A stretch of DNA of 14,560 nucleotides from Acidimicrobiia bacterium (GCA_023262065.1 JALRDW010000235.1:1-14560), one strand, 5' to 3'. Shown: positions 1 through 7,045, numbered from the stretch's first letter. Notes: generated by a model from the letters alone, not told the origin. A program made the numbers and translations.

Positions 1-391
1 CGGTCGGCTCCCCCGCCGCCGCACCGATGCCCTCGAGCAGGTGGGTCACCGTCGTCTTGCCGTTCGTCCCCGTGACGCCCAGCACCCGCAGCGCCTCCGA
101 GGGTCGGCCGCTCGCGGTCGCGGCGACGGGACCGATGGCCCGCCGGACCGATTCGACGACGACCTGGGTCAGCGGGGTCGGGACCTCGCGCTCGACGAGC
201 ACCGCCACCGCACCACGGCGCGCCGCCTCATCGACGTGGTCATGCCCGTCGGTGGTCCCACCCGGCACCGCGGCGAAGAGCGCACCCGGAGTCACGCGCC
301 GACTGTCGTGGACGACCGAGCGCACATCCGGCGCGCCGGGGCCGAGGATGCGGATGACCTCGACGTCGGCGAGGAGGTCCGGGAGCAGCAT
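1..391 (-). CDS. murE: MurE, UDP-MurNAc-tripeptide ligase (N-terminal part, runs off the edge)
   Basis: The first 130 codons of a Mur ligase, read leftward from ATG at 391; the rest lies outside the window. MurE is the cytoplasmic ATP-dependent enzyme that adds the third amino acid (usually meso-diaminopimelate in actinobacteria) to UDP-MurNAc-L-Ala-D-Glu. Residues 29-50 match the MurE N-terminal substrate domain (DSRRVTPGALFAAVPGG followed by DG), and residues 108-114 are the ATP-binding loop GTNGKTT. The start lies 9 bases after the ftsI stop with no clear Shine-Dalgarno sequence, so translation probably depends on ribosomes finishing ftsI. Order and strand fit the conserved dcw cluster. 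The amino acid added cannot be read because the specificity loop is missing. Confidence 0.93.
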   Translation of the reverse strand, partial: MLLPDLLADVEVIRILGPGAPDVRSVVHDSRRVTPGALFAAVPGGTTDGHDHVDEAARRGAVAVLVEREVPTPLTQVVVESVRRAIGPVAATASGRPSEALRVLGVTGTNGKTTVTHLLEGIGAAAGEPT

Positions 392-400
392 CGTTGATAC

Positions 401-3055
401 CTAGCGGGTCGGCGGCGCGCCGGGGGTGGCGGCCGCGGCTGAGGACACGGTACCGGCGAGCGGCGTGCCGACGAGGCCGGGTCCGGCGGGCCGGGCCGGG
501 CGCGGTGTGACGAGCGGACCGGTCACCGCCTGGCTCGGGCCCTGCGGGTCTCGGGTCGGGGCCACGCCGAGGCTCCGCAGTGCGTGGCCCATGATCTGGG
601 CGAACAACGGGCCGGACTTCCCACCGCCGTAGAAGCCCTTGTTCCCGGCGGGGCCGTCGAGCACCACGATGGCGGCGAGCCGCGGGTCCTCGGCCGGCGC
701 GAACCCGACGAACGTGGCCTCGAGCTTGGCCAGCGAGTACGCATCCTTCCCGGCACCGGTGACCTGCCGGGCCGTACCGGTCTTGCCGGCGACCGTGTAC
801 CCGGCGATCGCGGCCGAACCGCCGGTCGCCGGGGACGGGGCCACGACGTGGGCCAGCATGTCGGTGATCGTGCGCGCGGTCTGCGCGGTGACGACCCGGT
901 CACTGCGGACCCGCGGCACCGGGACGCGACGGCCGTCCGCGTCGATGTGGGCGGCGACGAGGCGCGGGTGCACGATGCGGCCACCGTTGGCGATCGTCAT
1001 GTACGCGTTGAGCACCTGCATCGGGGTGACGGAGACGCCCATGCCGATGGGCTTGGTGTACATGTCCGACTCGGTCCACTGCGAGACCGGGGCGAGGATG
1101 CCGGGCGACTGACCCGGGAACGGGATCGAGGTCGTGACGCCGTAGCCGAACGCGTGCATGAAGTAGGACAGGTCAGCCTTGCCGAGGAGGTCGGCGACCA
1201 TGTGGGTGCCGACGTTCGAGGACTCCGCGACGATGTCGGTCGCCGTCATCACCGACGGGTGCGGGTGGTCGTCGACGAGTGGCTGGTCGAACCCGGGGAT
1301 CGGGATCGACGTCCCCACGCCGGTGAAGACCTGGTCGGCGGTGATCCGACCGCGCTCCACCGCCCCGGCGAACGGGATCATCTTGCTCACCGATCCGGGC
1401 TCGTAGGTCCAGGTGAGCGGCCGGTTCTGCTCGTAGGACCGGGCGAGGCGGGCGGGGGCGGCCTTCGTCGCGTCGGCACCGACCACCGACGCCATCGCGA
1501 GCACGTCACCGGACCGCACATCGGCGATCACCGCGGTGCCGCCGGTCGCGCCGGTCGCGACGACCTGGGCCAGCAGGCGTTGCTCGACCACGTACTGGAG
1601 GTCCTGGTCGAGCGTGAGGACGAGGTCCTGGCCGCGTCGGGCCGGGACGAACGCCCGGCGCGACTTGGGGATCTCGCGCCCCTGCGCATCGAACTGGGAC
1701 ACGATGCGACCGGGTTCGCCGCGGAGGATGGCGTCGTTGCCCGCCTCGAGACCGGACAGCGCCGAGCCCTCGACGTTCACCGTGCCGATGACCGGGGCGG
1801 CGAGATCGCCCCCACTCGTGTCGACCCGCTTCGGCTCGTCGACCATGTAGACGCCACCGAGCAGGTACATCGATCCGGCCTCGACCGCCTTCGGGTCGAG
1901 GCGCTGCACGCGTCGGACCGTCGCCTCGTCGACCTGACGGGCGAGGTAGGCGAAGCGCACCTGCTGGTCGAGGATCGTGCGGATCCGGGCCGCGCCCATG
2001 CCGAGCACCGGTGCCATGCGGCGGGCCGCCGCCGCGGTGTCGAGAATGCGGGTCGGATCGACGACGACCTCACCGGGGCCGGCGTCGTCGAGCACCGGGA
2101 TCCCGATGCGGCGCAACCTCGCGATGCGTCCCTCGCTCACGCCGGTGGCGACGAGCTGACGCCGGTTGCGGGTGCGCAGGATCCGCAGGATCTCGCGCGG
2201 CGGTCGGTCGAGCGCGCGCGCCAGCTTCGCCGCGGTGCCGACCTTGTCCTCCACGAGCGTGGGGTCCACGACGATGGTCCGGCTCGGCACCGACATCGCG
2301 AGGTCGCGTCCGTTGCGGTCGAAGATCGTCCCGCGGTCGGCCGCCAGTTCGGTCGAGCGCTCACGCTCGCCGACCGCCCACGCGAGGTACCGACCGCGCT
2401 CGGTCGTCTGGAGCATGCCCATCTTCACGATGGCGGCGGCGAAGAACAGCACGACGACCACCGTGACCGCGACGAGGCGACGACTCGTCGAACGGGCGAG
2501 CTCGGCCTTCGTGCGTCGACGGTCGCGGGCCGGCGGGCGCCGGAGGCGCTCCCCCGCCCGATCGACGATCCCGGTGCCGACGGCCACTGCCGTCCCGGCG
2601 GCCGCACGGGCCAGCCGACCGGCCCAGGGCTCGCGCACCCGCGCCGGACGGGTCGGCGCGGTGCGGGTCGTGGCCCGACCCGCGGCCGGCCGGGCGGTCG
2701 ACCGGGCGGTGCCACCCGGGGCGCGCGGGCTCCGTGCGGCGGGCTGGGCCTCGGTGCGGGCACGGGCCCCGCGCGTGGAGGCCGGACGCGCCCCGGAGGT
2801 GCGGGTCCGGCCCGAGCCGTCTCGGTCGGTCGATCGGTTCGGCGTACGGGCGGTGCGCGTCGAGCGCGTGACGGACCCGATGGGCGCGTCGTTCACGGAA
2901 CCTCGCGACGCACGCGGCGCACGCTCGCGCCCGCCGGCGGAGGTGCCGGATGCGGCAGACGGCCGTCGGGTCGCGTCCCGGCGCCCGGTCGGCGCCGACG
3001 GGAGCGTCCGAACGGATCCGGCGCGCGGTTCGCGGGGCTCACGGTCGCGCGGCAA
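401..3055 (-). CDS. ftsI: FtsI / PBP3 septal peptidoglycan transpeptidase with long N-terminal extension
   Basis: Class B penicillin-binding protein that crosslinks septal peptidoglycan with the FtsW/FtsQLB divisome. With the TTG start it has 884 residues: an Arg/Ala/Thr/Pro/Ser-rich cytoplasmic tail (1-190), one membrane helix (about 193-212), the PBP dimerisation domain, then the transpeptidase domain. The catalytic motifs are complete: SVSK 555-558 (Ser555 nucleophile), SSN 612-614 and KTG 758-760. A Pro/Ala-rich tail follows (about 830-884). TTG at 3055 overlaps the end of the ftsL-like gene by 17 bases and has an AAGGTG-type ribosome site 10 bases upstream. The alternative GTG at 2896 (codon 54, GAGG upstream) would leave a 142-base gap in an otherwise tight operon, so I prefer TTG. 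Typical FtsI proteins have about 580-680 residues, so the extension is notable. Confidence 0.93.
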   Translation of the reverse strand: MPRDREPREPRAGSVRTLPSAPTGRRDATRRPSAASGTSAGGRERAPRASRGSVNDAPIGSVTRSTRTARTPNRSTDRDGSGRTRTSGARPASTRGARARTEAQPAARSPRAPGGTARSTARPAAGRATTRTAPTRPARVREPWAGRLARAAAGTAVAVGTGIVDRAGERLRRPPARDRRRTKAELARSTSRRLVAVTVVVVLFFAAAIVKMGMLQTTERGRYLAWAVGERERSTELAADRGTIFDRNGRDLAMSVPSRTIVVDPTLVEDKVGTAAKLARALDRPPREILRILRTRNRRQLVATGVSEGRIARLRRIGIPVLDDAGPGEVVVDPTRILDTAAAARRMAPVLGMGAARIRTILDQQVRFAYLARQVDEATVRRVQRLDPKAVEAGSMYLLGGVYMVDEPKRVDTSGGDLAAPVIGTVNVEGSALSGLEAGNDAILRGEPGRIVSQFDAQGREIPKSRRAFVPARRGQDLVLTLDQDLQYVVEQRLLAQVVATGATGGTAVIADVRSGDVLAMASVVGADATKAAPARLARSYEQNRPLTWTYEPGSVSKMIPFAGAVERGRITADQVFTGVGTSIPIPGFDQPLVDDHPHPSVMTATDIVAESSNVGTHMVADLLGKADLSYFMHAFGYGVTTSIPFPGQSPGILAPVSQWTESDMYTKPIGMGVSVTPMQVLNAYMTIANGGRIVHPRLVAAHIDADGRRVPVPRVRSDRVVTAQTARTITDMLAHVVAPSPATGGSAAIAGYTVAGKTGTARQVTGAGKDAYSLAKLEATFVGFAPAEDPRLAAIVVLDGPAGNKGFYGGGKSGPLFAQIMGHALRSLGVAPTRDPQGPSQAVTGPLVTPRPARPAGPGLVGTPLAGTVSSAAAATPGAPPTR

Positions 3056-3494
3056 GGTGCGGCTTCACCTTCTCCCAGCCCTCGCCGAGTGTGGATGAGG
3101 TTGCGACGTCCGAGGTGCCCGAGGGGGGAAGAACTCCGGGGACGCTGACGTACCGGGGCGTCGTCGCCGGCACGAGGCCGAGACGGGTGGCCCGCTCGAT
3201 GATGCGCGCCGGGGCCGTCGCCTCGGCGTGTGCGAGCCGCGCACGCTGGTACTCGGCCTGCGCGGCTCGGGTGCGCACCGTGAGCTCGCGCAACCGCACC
3301 TGCTGCTGGGCGAGCTCGATCTGGAGGTACACCGCGGCGCCCACGACCGCCACCATCCCGACCACGACGAGTCGGATCCGATGGCCTCGGGTCCGGGCCC
3401 GGCGGTCCGCCGCGCCGATGACCCGCAGTCGCGGTCGGGCCGGGGTGCGGGCGGCGTTCGTGCGGCGCGCCGGGGCGCGCAGGGTCGCGGTCAT
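3039..3494 (-). CDS. ftsL: FtsL-like bitopic septum protein
   Basis: 151 residues: a basic cytoplasmic N-terminus (1-39), one membrane helix (about 40-58), a Gln/Arg/Leu-rich coiled-coil segment (about 59-95), then the IIERATRLGLVPA stretch (98-110), which resembles the end of the FtsL/DivIC coiled coil. FtsL acts with FtsB (DivIC) and FtsQ to recruit and activate FtsW-FtsI at the septum. The sequence itself is poorly conserved; the assignment rests on topology, this motif and position between rsmH and ftsI, the usual place of ftsL. Its ATG overlaps the rsmH stop as ATGA, so the two are translationally coupled. Its 3' end overlaps ftsI by 17 bases. Confidence 0.85.
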   Translation of the reverse strand: MTATLRAPARRTNAARTPARPRLRVIGAADRRARTRGHRIRLVVVGMVAVVGAAVYLQIELAQQQVRLRELTVRTRAAQAEYQRARLAHAEATAPARIIERATRLGLVPATTPRYVSVPGVLPPSGTSDVATSSTLGEGWEKVKPHLAARP

Positions 3495-4426
3495 CCGAGC
3501 CGCTCCACGACCCGGAGGAGCGCACTGTGGGCGCGCGGGTTCGCCTCGACCTCCGCCTCACTCGGCCGGACCGGCTTGCGGGTCACCAGCCGCACGATCG
3601 GGTCGGGGGCGGTCGACACCGGGAGGTCCGGGCGGCCGATGGTCGGACCGCGGCCGGCCCAGGTGGCGAACCGCTGCTTCACCGCACGGTCCTCGAGCGA
3701 GTGGTACGCCAGGACCAGCACCCGGCCGCGCGGTGCGAGCAGGTGCACGGACTCGTCGAGGCCGGCCTCGAGTTGCGGCAGCTCCCGGTTCACCTCCATG
3801 CGGATCGCCTGGAAGGTGCGGCGCGCCGGGTGACCGCCCTTGCGGCGCGCCGGGGCCGGGATCGCATCCTTGATCGCGTCGACCAGCTCGCCCGTCGTGG
3901 CGATCGGTCGACGGGCGACGATCTCGCGGGCGATCCGGGAGGCGAATCGCTCCTCCCCGAACGTGGCGATGATCGTCGTGAGTTCGGCCTCGTCGTAGGT
4001 GTTGACGACCTCGGCCGCGGTGAGCGCCTGGGAGGAGTCCATCCGCATGTCGAGCGGCGCGTCGTCCCAGTAGGAGAAGCCCCGGGCCCGACGGTCCAGC
4101 TGCGGGCTGCTCACGCCCAGGTCGAAGAGGATGCCCACGATGTCTCCCTCGGTCTCTCGTCGTACGGTCTCGGTGAGATCCCCGAACGCTGCGTGGACCA
4201 CCCGGGCCCGCTCGCCGAACCGGCCGAGCCGCTCCCGGGCCACCGCCACCGCCGCCGCGTCCCGGTCGATGCCGAGGACCCGGAGGTCGGGGCGGGATCC
4301 GAGGAGGAGCCCGGCGTGCCCGGCCCCGCCGACCGTGCAGTCGACGACCGTGCCCGCCGGGACCGGTGCGAGGTGCTCGAGGACCTCCCGTGCCATCACC
4401 GGAAGGTGCTCGAACGCCTCGCTCAC
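3491..4426 (-). CDS. rsmH: RsmH (MraW), 16S rRNA m4C1402 methyltransferase
   Basis: SAM-dependent enzyme that methylates N4 of C1402 in 16S rRNA in the ribosomal P site. The 311 residues match the family length. Visible motifs: HLPVM 7-11, SAM loop TVGGAGHAG 31-39, DLGVSSPQLD 102-111, RGFSY 115-119, DMRMD 126-130, RTFQAIRMEVNRE 203-215, YHSLEDR 241-247 and NPRAHSALLR 296-305. The frame is open upstream as far as 4606, but GTG at 4426 is chosen because family homology begins right there and a GAGGA ribosome site lies a few bases upstream. The upstream extension would be Arg/Pro-rich and would read through the structured leader. Overlaps ftsL by 4 bases (ATGA). Confidence 0.95.
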   Translation of the reverse strand: MSEAFEHLPVMAREVLEHLAPVPAGTVVDCTVGGAGHAGLLLGSRPDLRVLGIDRDAAAVAVARERLGRFGERARVVHAAFGDLTETVRRETEGDIVGILFDLGVSSPQLDRRARGFSYWDDAPLDMRMDSSQALTAAEVVNTYDEAELTTIIATFGEERFASRIAREIVARRPIATTGELVDAIKDAIPAPARRKGGHPARRTFQAIRMEVNRELPQLEAGLDESVHLLAPRGRVLVLAYHSLEDRAVKQRFATWAGRGPTIGRPDLPVSTAPDPIVRLVTRKPVRPSEAEVEANPRAHSALLRVVERLG

Positions 4427-4444
4427 CGTTTCCTCGCCCCCGCT

Positions 4445-4456
4445 CGCAACGTTGCG
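4445..4456. repeat. 12-base perfect palindrome CGCAACGTTGCG upstream of rsmH
   Basis: CGCAACGTTGCG is a perfect palindrome between the long leader stem and the rsmH ribosome site. It could be a protein binding site or a small extra hairpin in the leader. No function is shown. Confidence 0.4.
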
Positions 4457-4467
4457 GGACCCGTCGC

Positions 4468-4618
4468 CCGGTCCGCCACCAGCCCTCCGGACAGCCATGC
4501 GTGCCGGACGGTTTTCTCTCCGTCGGCACTCGGCAGAAAGCGGGCGGAGTGGGGCCTTCTCCCGTGCCGCCCGGAGGGCTGGTGGTGGGCCGGACTCCGG
4601 TCCCACCTGTCAAAGGTG
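4468..4618 (-). ncRNA. Candidate cis-regulatory leader RNA of rsmH (mraW-motif type)
   Basis: Between mraZ and rsmH the transcript can fold strongly. Bases 4593-4571 (5' arm) pair with 4490-4468 (3' arm) at 21 of 23 positions, 15 of them uninterrupted. The 80-base interior holds two more hairpins: 4569-4531, closed by CGGCA/TGCCG, and 4529-4501, with stems GTGCC/GGCAC and GACGG/CCGTC around an A-rich loop. A small CACCT/AGGTG hairpin (4618-4604) precedes them. The structure ends about 28 bases before the rsmH ribosome site, which it leaves free. A structured RNA called the mraW motif is known upstream of rsmH in Actinobacteria; the position fits, but I could not compare with its consensus. 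Confidence 0.6.
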
Positions 4619-4684
4619 TCGTGCTGTCTCGCTGGTCTCACCGGTGGTGCAGTGCGCCGGCCCTCGGCGCGTCCGTGTGGTCGA

Positions 4685-5125
4685 TCAGATGATCCCGAGG
4701 TCGGCGAGGTCCGGCGACGTCGCCAGGTCCTCGAGTCCGATGGCCTCCTGCTCGCGCCAGCGCGCGAGGTCCCAGATCTCGATGCGCTCGTCGATGCCGA
4801 CGACGATCACGTCGCGGTCGAGACCGGCGAGCTCGCGCAGGGTCGGCGGGAGGGCGACGCGGCCCTGCCGGTCGACCTCGACGCGGCGCGAGTTGCCGAT
4901 GAACGCGCGGGCGGCGTTGCGCTGACGGGTGCCGCGGCGGGCGGCCTCCGTGACGCGGGCGCGCACCTGGTCGAAGGTGGCGTCCGGGTAGACGGACACG
5001 CAGCGGTCCAGACCGGGTGCGACGTGACACCCGTCGGCGAGGCCGGCGCGGAAGTCGACGGGCATCACGACCCGTCCCTTCGCATCGAGGGAGTGCTGGT
5101 AGCTCCCCTCGAACCCCTTGGCCAT
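4685..5125 (-). CDS. mraZ: MraZ, transcriptional regulator of the dcw operon
   Basis: 146 residues, the usual MraZ size, made of two AbrB/SpoVT-like swapped-hairpin DNA-binding repeats. The conserved DxxxR motifs are both present: DAKGR at 14-18 and DRQGR at 85-89, each followed by Val and a Pro (VVMP, VALP). MraZ forms ring-shaped oligomers that bind tandem repeats upstream of its own gene and control the division operon. ATG at 5125 is chosen because MAKGFEGSYQHSLDAKGR is the family N-terminus and GAGG/GGGG lies upstream; an open frame continues to 5257 but would read through the promoter region. First gene of the operon; a 258-base structured gap separates it from rsmH. Confidence 0.95.
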   Translation of the reverse strand: MAKGFEGSYQHSLDAKGRVVMPVDFRAGLADGCHVAPGLDRCVSVYPDATFDQVRARVTEAARRGTRQRNAARAFIGNSRRVEVDRQGRVALPPTLRELAGLDRDVIVVGIDERIEIWDLARWREQEAIGLEDLATSPDLADLGII

Positions 5126-5243
5126 CGATCCCCGCCTCGTCACTGTCGGCGGGCCCCGACCGGTGGCCCGCTCCTCGCCGCCCCCTCCCCCGTGGTCCCG
5201 GCGGACCGGGCGGCGGAGGGATCCGGCGATCCCCACGGCCGAG

Positions 5244-5273
5244 ACCTTACGCACCACTTCTCACCCTTGTCAA
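5244..5273 (-). promoter_or_regulatory. Housekeeping promoter of the mraZ operon
   Basis: On the minus strand, TTGACA (5273-5268), an 18-base spacer and TAAGGT (5249-5244) form a near-consensus primary sigma factor promoter. The start would lie near 5237, giving a leader of about 110 bases before mraZ. MraZ-like boxes overlap its -35 and spacer. Confidence 0.75.
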
Positions 5274-5297
5274 CCACTCCAACCCACTTTCCCCCAC
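5253..5297 (-). promoter_or_regulatory. MraZ operator: five GTGG-type boxes at 10-base spacing
   Basis: Reading the minus strand from 5297, boxes GTGGG (5297-5293), GTGGG (5287-5283), GTGGT (5277-5273), AGGGT (5267-5263) and GTGGT (5257-5253) recur at exactly one helical turn. Known MraZ operators in other bacteria are short G-rich direct repeats about 10 bases apart upstream of mraZ. Two boxes lie in the promoter spacer and one touches the -35, so binding should block polymerase (autorepression is inferred). Confidence 0.78.
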
Positions 5298-5315
5298 CAC
5301 GGTCGAGCGGGCCGG

Positions 5316-5321
5316 TACCCT
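5316..5321 (+). promoter_or_regulatory. -10 element for a leaderless yczE-like transcript
   Basis: TACCCT ends 6 bases before the GTG at 5328, placing transcription start on or next to the start codon, the pattern of leaderless actinobacterial genes. No convincing -35; the expected place (about 5292-5298) is inside the last MraZ box. Confidence 0.5.
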
Positions 5322-5327
5322 GCGGCG

Positions 5328-5942
5328 GTGCGGATGCCCGGGCGCCTGGCGCTCTTCGCGGTCGGCGTGCTCCTCGGCGGCGCGTCGGTGGGCGTGCTCC
5401 TGGTGGCCCGCCTCGGCGTGTCGTCCTACGACGTCCTCAACTCGGGCGTGGCCCGGACCGTCGGGGTCCCGGTCGGGACGGCCTCCTGGATCGTGAGCGC
5501 CGTCGTGGTCCTGGCCGCCATGGCACTCGGCCGCCGGCCCGGTCCCGGGACCCTCGTCTCGCTGCTCGGGTTCGGGGCGATGATCAACCTCGTCCTCGAC
5601 CGGGTCGACACGCCGGACGCCCTCGTGGTCCGGATCGCGCTCCTCGCGGGCGCGCTCGTGGGTCTCTGGACCGGGATCGCGCTCATCGTGGTGGCCCGGG
5701 TCGGGGCCAACCCGCCCGAGGAGCTCATGCTCGGCCTCGTGGGCCGCGGCCTCTCGGTGCGCGCGGCCCGCTGGGGCATCGAGGCCGTGCTCCTCGTGCT
5801 CGGGGTGGCGCTCGGCGGTCAGGTGGGGGTCGGGACCCTCATCATCGCCGCGTGCACCGCACCGGTCCTCGGGTTCGTGCTCCCGCGCCTCGAACGCCGG
5901 CTCCACGAGCCGGTCCACGTCGAGGTGTTCCCGGCGCCCTGA
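5328..5942 (+). CDS. YczE/YyaS/YitT-like multipass membrane protein
   Basis: 204 residues with about six hydrophobic segments (roughly 7-26, 50-67, 75-92, 102-124, 148-166, 168-186). The early LGVSSYDVLNSGVARTVGVP segment, followed by GTASW, matches the COG2364 (YczE) pattern, in which GLSPWDVL and a second-helix GT are typical. Family members are integral membrane proteins of unknown substrate, often beside transcription regulators. GTG at 5328 is chosen over ATG at 5334 because a TACCCT -10 sits 6 bases before it; both starts give the same protein core. The gene is divergent from mraZ, so its promoter lies beside the MraZ operator and the two could be co-controlled (inference). It converges on the 92-residue unknown gene, 30 bases away. 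Confidence 0.8.
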   Translation: MRMPGRLALFAVGVLLGGASVGVLLVARLGVSSYDVLNSGVARTVGVPVGTASWIVSAVVVLAAMALGRRPGPGTLVSLLGFGAMINLVLDRVDTPDALVVRIALLAGALVGLWTGIALIVVARVGANPPEELMLGLVGRGLSVRAARWGIEAVLLVLGVALGGQVGVGTLIIAACTAPVLGFVLPRLERRLHEPVHVEVFPAP

Positions 5943-5972
5943 CCGGCGCGCCCGCCCGGCGGGGGGTCGGAG

Positions 5973-6251
5973 CTACCCGTCGACGTGGTGACCGCGGCGG
6001 CGCGCCTCGTCGCGGCACCAGCGGAGGTACGAGACGACGTCCTCGCCCGTCGGCTCCGCGTCGCGTCCGTACTGCGTCTCGAGCCGGAACGCGAGGTACC
6101 CCGCGTCGGGGAGCGGCAGGAACGGTGGCCGTCGCCACCACCCGGCCGGGGCGAGCCGGAACGCCTGTCCGATCGCGGTCGGCCAGAGCGATGGGTGGAC
6201 GAGGACCGCGGTCACGATCGGACCGGCTCGGTGCGGGGCGACGCCGCTCAT
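5973..6251 (-). CDS. Conserved small protein of unknown function, coupled to the MerR regulator
   Basis: 92 residues, no signal peptide or clear membrane helix. The centre is rich in Trp and Pro: SLWPTAIGQAFRLAPAGWWR (21-40), then FLPLPDAGYLAFRLETQYG (44-62), and a C-terminal helix VVSYLRWCRDEARRRG (72-87). I recall similar proteins in actinobacteria beside MerR genes, but know no function. ATG at 6251 is chosen because it overlaps the MerR stop as ATGA; the open frame continues upstream to 6407 only as Arg-rich shadow coding. The aromatic, basic pattern would suit a membrane-surface or partner-binding protein, which is inference only. Confidence 0.72.
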   Translation of the reverse strand: MSGVAPHRAGPIVTAVLVHPSLWPTAIGQAFRLAPAGWWRRPPFLPLPDAGYLAFRLETQYGRDAEPTGEDVVSYLRWCRDEARRRGHHVDG

Positions 6252-6673
6252 GATCCCGACGCCCGCAGCCCGTCGACGAAGTCGTCCCGTTCGCGCTCGA
6301 AGGTTGCGACGTGGGCTGCGACCTCGGCGGCGTACGCGTCGACGGCGACGAAGAGTGCGAGCTGTCCGTGGGCGAGCGCGTCGAGGATCTGGCCGTCGTC
6401 GCGGCACGCCCAGACGCGGTCCCCGTCGGTCACGATGCGCAGGCCCGTGACGTCCTCCCCGGCGTCGAGCAGGTGCGTGATGGCGCGGCGCACGCGGGCG
6501 GGGCTGAGGCCTGCGGCGAGCAGGGCCCCGACGACGCGCAGCGCCACGAGGTCACGGAAGGAGTATCGGGCCGGTGATCCGGCCGGGACGACGAGTCCGG
6601 AGCGGGCCCAGTAGGCGACCTGCGACGCGGTCGTGCCGGTCAGGCGCGCGGCCTGCGCCGCCGAGAACGCCAT
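6248..6673 (-). CDS. MerR-family transcriptional regulator
   Basis: 141 residues. The N-terminal 70 residues form a MerR-type winged helix-turn-helix: FSAAQAARLTGTTASQVAYW (3-22), the wing AGSPARYSFRDLVALRVV (31-48), then the GLSPARVRRAITHL helix (55-68). The C-terminal half (about 100-135) is a helical, Ala-rich region ending in an acidic/basic stretch suited to dimerisation; there is no cysteine cluster for metal sensing, so the signal is unknown. Lies 9 bases after the DUF3040 gene and overlaps the next gene by 4 bases, so the three form an operon. MerR proteins usually act on promoters near their own gene; the candidate here is upstream of the DUF3040 gene. Confidence 0.85.
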   Translation of the reverse strand: MAFSAAQAARLTGTTASQVAYWARSGLVVPAGSPARYSFRDLVALRVVGALLAAGLSPARVRRAITHLLDAGEDVTGLRIVTDGDRVWACRDDGQILDALAHGQLALFVAVDAYAAEVAAHVATFERERDDFVDGLRASGS

Positions 6674-6682
6674 CGATGCCGG

Positions 6683-7045
6683 TCAGGCGTCGTCGTTCGA
6701 GGGCCGACGCAGCCGCCCGGCCATCCCCGAGAGCGGTCCGCTGCGGAGCGAGCCCCCGAGGCTCGCGAGCCCGGCCCGGCCCATCGCCCGGGCGTTGCGC
6801 TCGATGACGAGCAGCGAACCGAGCATCACGAGGAACCCGACGACACCGAGCAGGAGCACCTGGGTGAACGTGAGCACGAGCAGCACGAGTCCGGCGATGA
6901 ACCCGAGCACGGCCCACCGGATGGTGCGAGCGGCGTGGCGGTAGAGGGTGGTCTCCGAGACCTGCTGCACGAGGGCGGGATCGGTCGCGGTGAGGTTCGC
7001 CTCGATCTCCCGCAGGATCCGCTGTTCTTCCTCGGAGAGCGGCAT
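6683..7045 (-). CDS. DUF3040 family membrane protein
   Basis: 120 residues starting MPLSEEEQRILREIEANL, the hallmark N-terminus of DUF3040 proteins found in actinobacteria, with two membrane helices (about 44-61 and 63-81) and a basic Gly/Ser/Arg-rich tail (83-115). Function unknown. In several actinobacteria a DUF3040 gene lies close to mraZ, as here, which hints at an envelope or division role. ATG at 7045 is chosen because the family begins there; an AGGTG ribosome site lies 9 bases upstream. The open frame extends to 7132 but with Pro/Ala-rich sequence lacking family similarity. First gene of the DUF3040-merR-unknown operon. Confidence 0.85.
   Translation of the reverse strand: MPLSEEEQRILREIEANLTATDPALVQQVSETTLYRHAARTIRWAVLGFIAGLVLLVLTFTQVLLLGVVGFLVMLGSLLVIERNARAMGRAGLASLGGSLRSGPLSGMAGRLRRPSNDDA

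Noticed and set aside
584..3148. Long plus-strand open frame (854 codons) opposite ftsI
   Set aside because: Arg/Gly/Asp/His-rich with no recognisable domain; it is the antisense shadow of a well-supported ftsI in very GC-rich DNA.
4427..4606. N-terminal extension of rsmH by 60 codons
   Set aside because: Arg/Pro-rich, unlike the family, and it reads through the paired leader; GTG 4426 has a good ribosome site and starts the conserved fold.
4584..4613. Internal promoter for rsmH (TTGACA at 4613-4608)
   Set aside because: No -10-like hexamer lies 16-19 bases downstream; the TTGACA is part of a small hairpin.
5943..5972. Terminator between the convergent yczE-like and small unknown genes
   Set aside because: The 30-base gap has only short GC-rich complementarity and no T-run.
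3527..6253. Long plus-strand open frame (908 codons) across rsmH, mraZ and the yczE-like gene
   Set aside because: It crosses several well-supported genes, the leader RNA and the promoter, and its translation is low-complexity.
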